NCBI GenBank assembly: GCA_963989245.1 | Contig: OZ022351.1 | Coordinates: 15,372,434 to 15,436,433, forward strand | DNA from: Nansenia antarctica | Lineage: Eukaryota > Chordata > Actinopteri > Argentiniformes > Microstomatidae | Length of the DNA: 64,000 nucleotides | Reading direction: 5' to 3' | Part shown: one piece after another, positions 35,065 to 47,520 of the stretch | Layout: the number at the start of each line of letters is the position of its first letter | Position numbering within the stretch: position 1 is the first letter of the stretch | Notes under the pieces: generated by a model | Database searches by the model: none | What the model was told of the DNA's origin: nothing | The model's input: the letters and a program-made list of their open reading frames with translations, nothing else | Program-made: the position numbers and the translations under genes

Positions 35065-38000
35065 AATAGGAAATTGTGAACACCGCCCAGCCTTCTCTTC
35101 TCTAGAATACGTGGAAGAAAGCTTGTGAACAACAAGCAAATAACCTCGGCCCCAGATCCACCACATCTATGTCTGTTGATAGTCATCAAACATCACCCGT
35201 TTCAACAAGACAAACAAGGCATTCACACCCAAGGAACAAATCCTCCCGTTCTCAAGTAATCATGCGAATATCCGCGCTGTCTAAATCTACAGTGCAACTA
35301 GCAAGATCATGCTCACTCACAATTGAAAAGCAAGTGGCATACTGGCAATTGCCACCTTATGTTTTCCTCCAAAGCAGCCGTAATGAAATGTTTATCAACA
35401 GGATCATCCACATTTGTATTCTCTCCCAGGCCTCGTCTTACTGTCAACATAGGAATCATGATATGAATAATATTCAAATTATGAAAGGCCCTGCTCACTG
35501 CCGAAAAAGAAGAAAAATGAGGGAGCACGTCTGTTTGGAACGTTGCTAGTGCTCTGTTGGGTTTTGACCTTACAAGTTTTTGTAAATCATTCCAGGAGAG
35601 TCGAGCCCACCGTCTCTGTGGACACAGATGAATGCACTTAAAGTGCCATCAATGCTGATTGCAAACTTTGGTGGAGTGTTCTTTTATTTCTTGTTTTCTT
35701 TCTCTTTTTTCCCCTTTTTCCCTCTTTTCTTGGCACCTCAGAACCTTTGAAGAAAGGATTTTTTATAACATCATTATATATTTTTTTAAACATTAATTTT
35801 GACATTTGATGTGTTAAACATAATATTTAAACATTGAACATTTTATTTTAAGCAATATATATCTCATAGCACAACAACATGTGTGTCAAGTCATTGTCCA
35901 TTACAATGGACATCAGGTCTGAGCAAGTCTATTTATATTATGGAAGTTGTGTTTTGACATAAAAAACAACAACAACAACAACAATGTATTAGCATAGTAC
36001 AAAAAGTTAATATTTGTCCAAGAAATTGTCATATTCAGGGTATACAGCAATAGAGGTCCTGGAACTTCTGTCTGATGGAAATTTGTCGCAGCTGTGTGTT
36101 TTGCCTTACAGGAACTGTTTCAAGGCTGCTCACGGAAAGTAGAATGACAAAAATGTGTTTTCCAGTTCTTTTTAAGAGAAAACTACAAATGTCAAAAGTC
36201 ATGTTTGAGCCTCATTTCTACATGCAATATGAATAGGAAAAAAGCTTTTCCTATGGCTGGAAATTATTCAGGTCTGAAGGGGCTAAAATGTAAATGTAAA
36301 TCTAGTATAACGCTGCTATTTTCAATTTACCATCTAATGTACCACCTTTTCTTCTTAATACTAACCTTTCAATGAGTAGGTGCCTTCCTACTTAGCCATT
36401 CACTGACCAACAGCATTCTCTTTCATGTTACATTTGTCTCTAGCTAAAGCAGCACAGGCTGGATGTTGGCCATGAATAAACAGGCAACCTGAATATGCAC
36501 TCAATTGCTAGTTTTAATGATACTTTGATTATGCTGTTTGAGAAGTAAATCATTATGTTCCCAGTGTTATGTGTGTGTGACTATTCAATCTGAGAAGCTG
36601 AACGTGTTCTCGTCATCATTAATGGCACTGCTGCATTCATGAAGGAGCCTTCCATAAGGCCTGTAATAGTGGATTGATCTCTGTAAACAACCATAAACAA
36701 CCATAACCTAGAGGTTAAAAGGTCAGTAGAGGGAGTCAGAGACAGACTATTGTATTATTGTCTATTGACTAAATCAAAGGCCACTATGAGTGTTAAGGTT
36801 GATGGTGGTAATTCAGTGTTAGCATGCACTTTTGATGTATGTAATCATGGTGCTATATCTATATCAAATTTATCTACCAATATCGACGCCATTGCTGGAC
36901 TAGTAAAAAGAAAGCACCTATTAATGTTCATACTGTAACTATAGACTATGCTTGCTCTACCCGTAAATGCATTCCATTCTCTTCTCAGCAGCACATAGGC
37001 CATTGGGAATGGAATTGGCTGTTCTATTGGACTAACATTTCCAATGATATTCACCACAATATTCCCAACAATAACAACACATTAGCTACAACATATTAAT
37101 TAATTAACCTAACCTAACATTTAATACAGTTTTGTGACCAGTTAGAATACAAATCTAGTCCAATGGCTCAAGCTCCACAGCTATCCTTAGAGCTAGCTAC
37201 TCCCCACTGAGGCACATTTGAGAAGTAACCATTCTCTTAGTGAGGTTAAGACCAGGTCTGATATAGCATTTTCCAGCTTTGATACCATCTTATTTCATAG
37301 TAACTACCGTCGCTGTTCAAGCACTTTTTAGGAAAAATAATCACATGGAAACTTACAGTCAAACCTTATAATAAGGTTTGTCTTTCTTGGTACTGGAAAC
37401 TACTGGTGATTTCTGCTACAGTAATGAGGAGAATTGCATGTCTCCATGATGGCAGGCTGAAACTCCTTGCTATTAGTAGGTGAAATACCATGCTACTAAA
37501 ACAAACTATTGTATAATGCATAGTGTATGTGTTTGAAACATGCAATATACACTTAAATGATGCAATGCTTAGCAGCTGTTAACAAAGTACAATAACATAA
37601 CACATCCTCTACAAGCTGTATACAGTATCCCTATAATGCAAAGTTATACCCCAGTGGAAACATGTATAGATAGTCACTACTCCACTGTCATCCCCTCTCC
37701 TTAGCATACCTTGCCAGCGACAAAGATACCACAACATCAACACTGCAACGCTGTGGTTGACAAAGTGCTGTAGATTCAGATACCCAACATAGCATCTGGC
37801 TCACACATGTTATATACGTATATAACCCAATTGTAGTTTTTACAGCATTTTAAAGTAGTCCAAATGTTCTGCTTACTTCTACAGTATGCCGTCATCAGCT
37901 TCAGTGTTTTTTTTCTTGGGAGAGAGATGGAACATAATGCGTAGAAAGACCTCAGCTAATAAAAGGATGAAATCGATGAGTGGAGTCCCGTTTCCTGCAG

Positions 38001-38205
38001 TGCATTTATATTTCTGTCTGGCTACAATAGCAGTGCACATGCATCAGATGGATCATATGTCCTTACTTCCCTTACAGCAGTCCATCCATAACTGGAGAGA
38101 GGCTTATAGAGTGCATACATCATTACTACAGGAGATAGAGGCAAGCCAGCAAGCTTCAAGTTGACTTGTTGGTACCCAAAAAATGACTTTGGAGTTAAAG
38201 CACCC
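35063..38205. other. Noncoding, no gene seen
   Basis: AT-rich DNA. A 126-codon open frame at 35169-35549 has no recognisable domain and composition like its surroundings, so I do not call it. No transposon recognised. Confidence 0.5.
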
Positions 38206-38215
38206 TCTTTCTTTC

Positions 38216-38263
<48 letters not shown>

Positions 38264-38422
38264 GCTCTCTCTCTTTTGCTCTCTCTTTCGCTCTCTCTCT
38301 CTTTCTCTCTCTCGCTCTCTCTCTCTCTCTTTCGCTCTCTCTCTCTCTCTCTCTTTCGCTCTCTCTCTCTTTCGCTCTCTCTCTCTCTCTTTCGCTCTCT
38401 CTCTCTTTCACTCTCGCTCCCG

Positions 38423-38477
<55 letters not shown>

Positions 38478-38600
38478 GCTCTCTCTCTCTTTCGCTCTCT
38501 CTCTCTCTCTCTTTCGCTCTCTCTCTTTCACTCTCGCTCCCGCTCCCTCTCTCTCTCTCTCTCTCACTCCCTCTCTTTCTCTCTCTCTCTCTCTCTCTCG

Positions 38601-38662
<62 letters not shown>
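38206..38662. repeat. Compound CT/TTCGCTCT satellite ending in CA
   Basis: CT-rich array with regularly spaced TTCGCTCT variants, then a CA array from about 38615. A higher-order unit of 120 bp is visible. The block at 38341-38430 recurs at 38461-38550 almost base for base, including the rare segment CACTCTCGCTCCCGCTCCCT. Open frames across it are artefacts. Confidence 0.95.
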
Positions 38663-38665
<3 letters not shown>

Positions 38666-38795
38666 GCATAACAATACAAAACCAATGGCACAAGTGATAA
38701 TCTTTCCATACCTGGAGGGACTCCCTTTGACAAGCATGACAGCTCTCGGCATGTACGGAGTGTGCAGGACTTTCTGTGCATTCTTCATCATTTCC

Positions 38796-39119
38796 TCTCT
38801 CTCTCTCTCTCTGTCTCTCTCCCTCTCTCTCTTACTCTGTGGTGTGTGTGCGTACGATGGAATGAGTGAGTGTGTGCACTGAGCCGTACTCTAATCCTGC
38901 CTGGCTACGGCTCCTCAGCTGCAGCGGCTCAACCAGGGGGAGAGCGCTGATTGGTCCGTTTTGTGCTCAACGCACGTCTGTCAGGCTTGCGCCAGCCCTC
39001 TCTGTCGTTTATGCTCCCCTTCTCCATCTCTTCTTTCTCACTCTCTTTTGCTCTCTTCCTCAGTCTCTCTTTCTGAATGTTAACCTCCCATATTCATCCA
39101 CACACACCCGCACACACAC

Positions 39120-39160
<41 letters not shown>
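38796..39160. repeat. CT array, CpG-bearing unique patch, CA array
   Basis: A CT run at 38796-38832 and a CA array at about 39100-39160 flank a unique patch (38880-39010). The patch contains CAGCTGCAGCGGCTC and an inverted CCAAT box in GCTGATTGGTCCG. It could be promoter-like, but no gene starts visibly here. Confidence 0.6.
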
Positions 39161-39165
<5 letters not shown>

Positions 39166-39456
39166 TCTCTCTGGCTCCAAAGACAAACTTAATGAATAAT
39201 GAACAGAGGAGTTTTAGAGACGGGTAGGGGTGGAGGAGACGGGCAGAGGGAGAGAGGGAGGCCTTCAGGACCATGGCACATCGAAAGGGATGGATCGAGG
39301 TGTTCAGCCATCCATTAGATAGGTAGACAAGAAAGAAGAGAGTTCAGGATGTGCCAAGTGGACAGTGAAGGCGGGTGGGGGTCTCTAACTAAAGAGGGCA
39401 CTTGGTAAAGAGACAGATTAGATTTGGGAGACAAGGAGGCTCAGACCAAAGTAAGA

Positions 39457-39548
39457 GGCAAGAAAAAAACAGATGTTAAAAGACAGAGAAAGACATCACA
39501 GGTCTTTGAGCCCCTTTAGGGTCTTTTAACATCTGTTTTTTTCTTGCC
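39457..39548. repeat. Perfect 28-bp inverted repeat (hairpin)
   Basis: 39457-39484 and 39521-39548 are exact complements over 28 bp (GGCAAGAAAAAAACAGATGT plus 8 more), with a 36-nt spacer. The spacer holds an inner stem AAAGAC/GTCTTT. Weaker complementarity continues outward around GGAGGCT. See findings. Confidence 0.9.
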
Positions 39549-40205
39549 CCTCGACACATAGCCTCCTCCATCTATTGACCAAACCCAGTTCTCAGCCTCC
39601 AGAATGTGTCTCTGTTTAATTTTTAGAGTCTTGCATCTTTAAAGGCCCCCTCCAGTGTAAATGCTACTGTTCCTGCCTTATGAATGGGATTAGCATAATG
39701 GGATATTGAATAAACACTGAAAATGTGAAAATTATATTTTTTACAAATGTTACATTTTGAAAACCTTTTTTTAAAGTTGTTTCTGTAATGTGTGTCATTC
39801 TTGACGTCACACAACATGGCTTAATTGAATAGACCACCTTAAGTCCTAGTGTTTAATCACAGGGAGGATATACAATTATGCAGTCATATAAGTAAATATA
39901 TATGTATAAGTAAATATGCAGCAACACATCTTTCATAGTTGTGAAGTGGCTAGCAAGCTGATTATGAAATTGATTTTGAAAGATGCATCTGCATGCTCGC
40001 TAACTATAGCACAATTAGCCACAATGTACCATTGGGATACATGCAGGACTCTATTTGTTAGAGCAGTCTGCATTTTCAAGGTCTTCCCATTTATGTTCAA
40101 ACATGGCTAAACATCTCTGGCCGGCTTTGCACGGTTGTCTAATCGTTGAGATTTGTCTTCAGCAAGAGAGGGGACCCAGGGTTCCATCCTCCCCTTTTAT
40201 ACTGT
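39549..40205. other. Noncoding, no feature seen
   Basis: AT-rich DNA between the hairpin and SINE copy 2. Confidence 0.5.
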
Positions 40206-40473
40206 AAATGGTAAATGGACTGCACTTATATAGCACCTTTTTTGCTGCTCCAAAGCTGCTCCAAAGCGCTTTACAACAGCCTCTCATTCACCCATTCACA
40301 CACACATTCACACACCAATAGCTGCCATGCAAGGCGCTGGCTCGCTCACTGGGAGCAATTTTGGGGTTCAGTGTCTTGCCCAAGGACACTTCGACATGTG
40401 GCCAGCCGGGGCTCGAGCCTAATGTGATCATTAGACGGCGACTCTCCCTCCTGCGCCACAGCCGCCCCGCCCC
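40206..40473 (-). mobile_element. AFC-like tRNA-derived SINE, copy 2 (near full length)
   Basis: Minus-strand copy running from a head beginning near 40473 (GGCGGCTGTGGCGCAGGAGG) to a tail at 40206 (TATATAAGTGCAGTCCATTT). It contains GGGGCTCGAGCC-type box B remnants, GGCCACATGTCGAAGTGTCC and TTGTAAAGCGCTTTGGAGC. The GCTGCTCCAAA segment near the tail is duplicated. The best preserved copy in the window. Confidence 0.88.
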
Positions 40474-40559
40474 TATGTACAAATGTATGGTCCAAGCATC
40501 TGCAGTAATATGCAGGCACCTGGTATGATGGAAATTGATTAGAGTTTATTAATGGTGTA

Positions 40560-40790
40560 TTGATGGGGGTCAGCAGTCTCCAGTCATTTGATTATTAAGT
40601 CATTGAGGAGAGCGCTGCTCCTAAATGACACGGTCTGTATGTCTGCTTGTGTATTGATCTGCAGGGTCATTTCCCTGCATGATGTCCGTCTCCCTGAGCG
40701 GTCTTTAATGACGGGTCTCTAAATCGTTTAATCAAAGGGGCTAATTCTAGGAGTGACTTTAACGACACATCTGATTACAAATTGTTTACT
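40560..40790. promoter_or_regulatory. Possible conserved noncoding element upstream of cdh18
   Basis: Repeat-free stretch with TGATTATTAAGTCATTGA, CGTTTAATCAAAGGGGCTAA (TCF/LEF-like ATCAAAG at 40731) and GATTACAAATTG. The appearance is that of a developmental enhancer; conservation not tested. Confidence 0.25.
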
Positions 40791-42819
40791 TAAGAGAAGA
40801 TCGCAGCAGAGTACGGTACATGAAACGCCATTTTGTCGGTTCAATAGTATGGACCGGTGTGACCATAAAAGTCAAAACATTGATTTGATGTGATGTGAGA
40901 TGATTCTGTCGTCCCTCCATAAGAAAGCTTATGGTCAATTAATCACAGCTAAGCAGAAAAGAGAGACTATGCAGTCGAGTGAATCTCATTTCAAGCTACT
41001 GGTTTGGGTGGGTGTGTGCGTGGGACATGCTGGGGACACAGACAAATGGCAAACTAAGTGGGCTTCACTGGAGCTTTGAGACACACTTCGCTGGGCCAGC
41101 ATAAATAATTTATTTTCCTCCCATGACTCTCTAATTTATATCTTCTGGGCAAGCATCAAGGTTACATTGCATTATTCCATTAACAATCCAAACAGCCTTC
41201 CGTTCCACTGCAATGTTCAAAGTACAGTGAATACTGTCATCCTGATAGCTGCTCAGACATATGTTATTTTTTTCTCTGTAAAAATGAATCACCTTTATAT
41301 GATAAAATATCTATAGTTCTACCAAAGTCTCTATAACAAATCTGTAGCCTTCAAAGAACAAAATGTCACTCAGAATAGCTGTTAAGATGTAAATAGACAG
41401 TCTTACTGTACTACAACAGCAGGTGAGGATGAGAGTATGATTGTTTAAGTGGGCGGGCAGGGATAGCAACACACAATGCTTACTAGTCCCTGTGCATAAT
41501 CACATAAACCGTGACTCAAGAGACTTGATCTCCCCACACTCTAGCATGACAGTCCCATGCTGGAGGAGGACAGCACAGTCTACAATCTATTTACTTCTTC
41601 TTTTCGTGTCCACAAGAGAGTCAGTTACAAGGCTTGGCTAGATGTGGTTCAACCACAGCTGAACACATTGCTGTCCCTTCTCATCTATTTACTGCAGGAC
41701 AAGCTAATTGTGCAGAAAATATCCTCTTTATGCATCGTATTGTATATGACATTTTCTCACCTGTCACAAAATATTATTATTAGCTGTGATAGAAATGAGT
41801 GAGGTTTTGTATTCCCCCAAAAAGGTACAAGGCATCAAAATGAGCCATACCATTCTATCAGTAGGTAGGTAGAGATACTGAAACCAGAAACCTCAAAAAA
41901 GCTTACAGTAATTATCCAGGGCAATAGTTTGTAATTCTATTATCTAAATCTATTTCTGATATACTGTATTATTACTCTGTTTCTCAGCTGCTATCTTGAG
42001 TGAAATTGTGAAAGCAGACAGGCAGTCAAGAGTGATAACTGAATGATAGAACACACGTAATGAAAACAAGAGGTAAGTGGGTCAGGGCATACGTGTCAAT
42101 CTTTTCAAAGTACAGAAACATCTAATTTCTCTCAAACTCTGATTGGTTTACCCAGTCAAAACATTTTTTGTTTTGTCTAATACTGTAAGAGAAAAAAAAG
42201 AGGAAAAAAAACAATATGTGTTTGTTACCAGAATAGGATTATCCTGATTAAATATGGAATGTTTATCATAATCCCAAACCCTTGAAGATTATACTCATCA
42301 GCAACTCATATAATGTATGCTTCCCTTATGTACTTAAACAGGCTCTTGTGTTATAGCATACAGTAGCCTGATACTGGATAGCCTTCAAATCACAGGGGCA
42401 AATGGAACAAAATGCAGGACATTTCTAGATTTAAAGGAGGCTCCATTGCTCCGCAATGACCTTGAACATCTCTCTAATGTACAATAATCAGTCATGCTCC
42501 AATGTACACATTCTCATTCTATCTTAAGGCTTTTCTGAGGGGCAACAGTCTCTCAGCAGGAGACCAGTATTCTCTAGCAGAAATGCTGCATAACCTTGAT
42601 CCCAGATTATTTGGGCTATGGAGGAATAAGAATTCTTGCTGCCGGGTTGGTTTTTCTTTCTCCTCTGTTCTTATCCTCCAATGAGGAAGCATTTTTTTTT
42701 TTGCTTCTTATTAAGCTCTAATCAGTAAGGATTTGCAAAATCAATACTACATGGTGGGCACTCATGGACTCATTCCCCCTTCCCACAATTACGTGCACCT
42801 GGTTCAAAAAGCCAAAATA
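40791..42819. other. Noncoding, no gene seen
   Basis: AT-rich DNA without recognisable features other than short homopolymer runs. Confidence 0.5.
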
Positions 42820-44677
42820 TGTGACAGCAGGTGGTGAAACCGGGAACACGTCGGCAACCAAACAAAATGTTCAGACTTTTATTCCGAAAATAAAATGTAT
42901 TGTATTGTAATAATTATTTCAATATTTTTTTTTGAGGGAGACCTGGCCAAGAAAGCACACCAGTACAGGTACAAGTTACACAATTGGTGGATGAAACATA
43001 ATAGCTAAATAACAGACAAAAGATAACAGATAAATATGACAAAAGCCATCTTAGGAGTGGCAATTGCACATTTCTGTCACACAATTTCCAATCAGAGCAT
43101 TGAACTCTCTTAGGGTGACGAGGTCGTTAAGCTTTATTGTGTTCTGGAGGTTATTCCATGACCAGGGCGCCAAACAAGAGAAAACTGCTTTGCCAAGTTC
43201 CAAGCGAGACCTGGGAACACGGTAGAGCAACCATCTAGATCTAGTGGAACGGAAATCATAACAGCTTTCGGTGAGTGACATGAGATTGCATAGCTACTAG
43301 GAGTTTGCCTAGTATGGCTTTGTAAATAACGATGTAGCAGTGATGCTGTCTCCTTAGGCTTAATGAAGGCCATGAAACCAGGTCATAACATACACAGTGA
43401 TGTGTACGGGATAATGAGCTGGATATGAACCGTAGAGAACTAAGATATACAGAGTCTTGGCAGCAAAGTGTAGAGGAGGCAACATGCATGTAATATAATG
43501 TCCCCATAGTCTAGAACACGAACGGAGCCTGAACAAGTGTTTTCCTCGCTGCTAAATTGAGGCAGGCTTTATTTTGATAATAAAAACCCAACCTAACTTT
43601 TAGTCTCTTTACTAGGTTCATAATATGCACTCAAAAAGAGACCCTGTCATCCACTCAAATACCCAGGTACTTATAGGATGACACTCTTTCAATTGAGTCC
43701 CCTCCTAATGTGTGAACAGAATCTAAGATCTGGGAGCGAAATATCATGAATTAGTTTTTCTTAACATTGAGAACCAACTTTAGATCTTATAGTGAAGCCT
43801 GCAGCTGTTTAAAGGCAGTCTGGAGCTCATCAACAACACTGGCACTGGGAAGAGACAACTGAGTAAACTATTGTGTTGTCTGCATAAAGATGCACTTTAG
43901 CTGTAAGCATGTCCTTCCCAATGTTATTATATAAAGATAGTACGGTAAACAAGACAGGGGCTAGAATTGAGCCTTGGGGGACTCCCTTGAAGCTCCGTGA
44001 AGCTTGACTTGTGACCATCTGTAAATACACACTGGGTTCTATCTGCAAGGTAGTTCCTGAGCCACTCTATAGCCATGTCACCCATGCCAACATCACTGAG
44101 TCTGCCCAGCAGCAGCTCGTGGACAAGTTGCCCAGGGCAACAGAGTCAAGTGGGTTGGACAGACCAACTAACAGGGCAGCACAGTGGTGCTTTCAGTCCG
44201 AGGCATTAATTATATTTTGTGTTACCAACATGGCCGCTGTTATGGTACTATGACCTGGACTAAAGCCAGAATGATTTTCACTTAAACTATTATTGTTAGC
44301 CAACAATTGTTTCAATTGAGAGTTTACTTGAGATTCTAAAATCTTGGCAAGGGTAGGGAGCTTGGTTATAGGGCGGTGGTTATCTAAGGCCGAAGGGTCC
44401 CCACCCTTCAGTAGGAGGAGAACATAGGCTGCTTTCCCGATTTTGGCGTTGGAGTTAGTCTGGAGGCTCTGATTAAAAACATGACAGGCTTAGCAATACA
44501 ATCAGCTGCAAGCCTTAAAGTAGTCAGGATTACTCACCGAATCTATTGCATTGCAATATTTTGGCTTGACTAGTGAGTGTGTCATTGATTTTCAACAACG
44601 TTGACATTTATTTAAATTTATATAAAACATTTGGTCGGTTGCCGACTTCTTCCCCCGTTCACCAGCTGCAGTCACAT
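42820..44677. mobile_element. Second copy of the 14806 MITE, split by a LINE
   Basis: The left terminus TGTGACAGCAGGTGGTGAAA at 42820 and about 80 further bases match the arm of the element at 14806-15119. The right arm lies at about 44528-44677, containing TTGCATTGCAATATTTTGGC and CATTGATTTTCAACAACG and ending in GCAGTCACA. The 1.6 kb between is a minus-strand LINE fragment, so the LINE jumped into this MITE. Confidence 0.75.
42915..44527 (-). pseudogene. CR1/L2/Rex1-type LINE fragment, degraded
   Basis: Minus-strand reverse transcriptase remnant nested in the MITE at 42820-44677. Recognisable pieces, from 5' to 3' on the minus strand, are an LFKGGDPSALDNHRP-like block (near 44400-44330), FKGVPQGSILAPVLFT with HLYADNTIVYS (about 43990-43850, the catalytic box reading YADN) and a C-terminal LGKAVFSCLAPWSWNNLQ-like segment (about 43200-43130). 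The 3' UTR ends near 42915. The pieces are in several frames with stops. The asparagine in place of the second catalytic Asp, with the frameshifts, makes it dead. Confidence 0.8.
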
Positions 44678-44689
44678 ATGATTACCTCA

Positions 44690-45420
44690 GATTTACTGTC
44701 ATTCAGTTCTGGGATATCCAACATGTAATATCTTCCAAGCAATCATTAACAGAAGCTAGACTGGAAGAATCATGGTGTCTAATAGGAAGATATAACTGCG
44801 TCCGCATAACAGTAAGATGAAATATTGTGTTTACGGATAATCTGACCAAAGCATGTTTAATGAGAGTAAAATTGGGCCTAACCATGGAGCCTTGTGGCAC
44901 ACCAAAGTTCACTTGGGCTGAGGAAGAGACACACTTTCTTAGACCAACAGAGAACTGTCTACCTGAGAGGTATGACAAGAACCATTTTAAGGCAGTGTCT
45001 GTAATCCTTACACAATATCTGAGGCGGTTTATTAAAATTGTATGATCGATTGTATCAAAAGCTGCACTAGAATCAAGGGGAATTAAAATGGTACACTGAC
45101 CTGAATCATCTGCTAAAAGTAGGTCCTTTGTGACTGAAACTGCTCTACTTAAAGTGTGATGACAGGGGTGAATACCAGATTGTAGCTTTTCAAATAAAAC
45201 ATTTCTATCCAGAAAGCTAGCTTTGGATAAAAAGGGTGAACATAACAAAGGGTTTAAAAAGGGAGTTTAGAAATGGGTCTGAAATTGTTTAAAACTGATG
45301 GGTCCAGAGTTGACCAGGGAGCCATTCATAATAGACACAATGTTGATTGTTTCCATTACTTCCTTTAGTAGTCCAGTAGAGACAATATCTCTACCAATAT
45401 AGGGGACAAGAAGAGGATTT
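44690..45420 (-). pseudogene. L2-type LINE fragment
   Basis: Minus-strand reverse transcriptase piece next to the split MITE. The open frame at 44703-45248 contains LFEKLQSGIHPCHHTLSRAV, LLLADDSGQCTILIPLD followed by SSAAFDTIDHTILINRLRY, and FGVPQGSMVRP. This is the L2-type succession of RT blocks 2-4. The catalytic YADD box is not seen and the frame ends in CLEDITCWISQN. Truncated at both ends. Confidence 0.82.
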
Positions 45421-46012
45421 CATGTGTGATACAATCCAAAAAGGTTTAATCTGATACAGGAACAAATTAATCCAGGTTTGCCTACATCACATAAGTACAG
45501 TAAGCAGGGAATGCATAGGGGGAAGGAAGCTCGAAGGCTACAATCGTCTCCACAATTAATTCAGAGTGTGCCTTAACTGATCTTTAATTTTGATTAAGTC
45601 TCGGTCGACTGATATTGAATTATAGACAATGCCATACAAACAGACTTTTGTTTCTCTAAGTCAATAACTGCTTTACTTGTAAACTAACACACCAATACGA
45701 TGTTCTCTGTTACTACAGTACACAAGCATAACAGCAACTTAATCTGGAGTGCAACATGTGCACATGCACATTTGCAGAACTGCACTTCTGATGACATAGG
45801 TTCATAGAAACATGGTATATGATATAAATCACACAAAATGGTACTACTTTTGTGGTTAGAACAGAGGTTTTCAAGTTCATCATGTAAGTCTCACTCTATC
45901 CATTCAGGTTACATGCATTCCGCCCCAACACTGCAAAACCACCATACTAATTAGCCGTGGTAGTATACTTGGGCAGTCTGAGTGATGGGTTTCATTTAGG
46001 TCACACATACAC

Positions 46013-46058
<46 letters not shown>

Positions 46059-46136
46059 CTATGATGGGATATTACAGGGATGGATGGTGCTGCTTTTATC
46101 ATACTCCCTAATGACACATGGAGACACAAGGACGTT
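45421..46136. other. Noncoding; CA microsatellite at 46016-46055
   Basis: AT-rich DNA with one CA array. No gene recognised. Confidence 0.6.
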
Positions 46137-47520
46137 TAGATAGATAGATAGGTACTTTATTGATCCCAGAGGGGAAATGAAGGCGTTACAGCAGCATACC
46201 ACAACAACAACAACAACAACAAAATAAAGTGACAATTGAATAATAGAATAAAATGAAAATAACTAAATAGACACACAGTCATCTGAAGCATTATATACAG
46301 TAACAACAGTCCAGTATGATTCAACATCCCCCAACCTGACTCTGATCACCCCGATCGAGCCAGCCAGATGAGGAGTTGTACAGTCATATTGCAGCAGGCA
46401 GAAAAATATCTCCTATAGCACTCCTTAGTGCAACGTGGTCGTAATAGTTTGTTGCTAAAGGAGCTTTTCGGCCCTGCCTCAGTGTCATGTAGGAGATGGG
46501 AGGGATTGTCCATGATGGCCAGGAGTTTGGTCCTCATCCTCCTATTGGCCACCTCCTCCACTGTCTCCAGGGTGACACCGAGGGCAGAACCAGCTTTCCT
46601 AATAAGCTTGTTCAGCCTCTTGATGTCACCTTCCTTGGTGCTTCCCCGCCAGGCAGCGTACCACCACGTACAGGACTGCGCTGGCCACCACTGACTGGTA
46701 GAAGATGTTCATCATACTCCTGCACAAGTCAAAGGACCTGAGCCTTCTCAGGAAATAAAGCCGTCTCTGGCCCCTCTTGTACAGGACATCTGTGTTACCA
46801 GTCCAGTCCAGTTTATTGTCCAGGTGCTTGTAGAGCTGGACCACCGCCGCGTGCTCTCCCAGGATGGAAACAGGAGACAGGGATACCCTAGTTCTCCTAA
46901 AGTCCACTACCATCTCTTTTGTCTCGCTGATGTTGAATAGCAGGTGGTTCCGCTCACACCACTCAACAAAACTGTCCACCAGTCCTCTGTAATAGGTCTC
47001 CTGGCCTCCACTGACACATCCCACAATAGTAGAGTCGTCCGAGAACTGTTTGTGTTGTACCTGAAGTCTGAGGTATAGAGGGTGAACAGGAAACAAGCCA
47101 GTTCTGGAACCTCTGAACCTCGGTGCTGTCTGGCGAACAAGCCTGCATTCATACCAGTGTAACCGGAACCATCAGTGTCATCATCAACGTTGGCTGACGA
47201 AGGGGCGGGATAAACAAAAATGTCACAACAAGATGGCAGCTACTTCACTGGATAATATCTTCCACCACAGTATCTGAAATAAACACTATTTTCTATAAAT
47301 AAATAAAAAAGACACGTTCTAAACATGTGGTGGGCGGTTCCTTGGCGGTGTGAAAGCCCTAACTGTGGCCTATTGGTCAGGTAGTTCGTAATCCAGGAAA
47401 CACTGTTGGACTCCACCTGTAACCTCAGCAGCTTATCCACAAGTAGTAAGGGCTGTATGATGTTAAATGCACTGGAGAAGCCAACAAACATTACCCTCAC
47501 AGTGCTGCCAGCCTTATTTT
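46137..47520 (-). pseudogene. CR1/Rex1-like LINE fragment with GATA-type tail
   Basis: Minus-strand LINE 3' half. The 3' end is a TAGATAGA run at 46137-46150 followed by TACTTTATTGATCCCAGAGG, a common fish LINE terminus. Reverse transcriptase pieces are VMFVGFSSAFNIIQPLLLVD (about 47490-47430), QFSDDSTIVGCVS (about 47030), FVEWCERNHLLFNISETKEM and a further KLDWTGNTDVLYKRGQRRLY block. At about 46560-46420 is the C-terminal LLAIMDNPSHLLHDTEAG. The catalytic box reads FSDDS. Several frame changes break it. Confidence 0.85.

Noticed and set aside
35169..35549. 126-codon plus-strand frame
   Set aside because: No recognisable domain, no splice or promoter signal, composition like surrounding DNA.
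38880..39010. Promoter of cdh18
   Set aside because: Has an inverted CCAAT box and some CpG but no start signal or link to the gene, which lies 14 kb away; not enough support.
44703..45248. Host protein gene with a 181-codon frame
   Set aside because: Contains L2-type reverse transcriptase blocks (AAFDTIDHTILINRL, GVPQGS); it is a LINE fragment.
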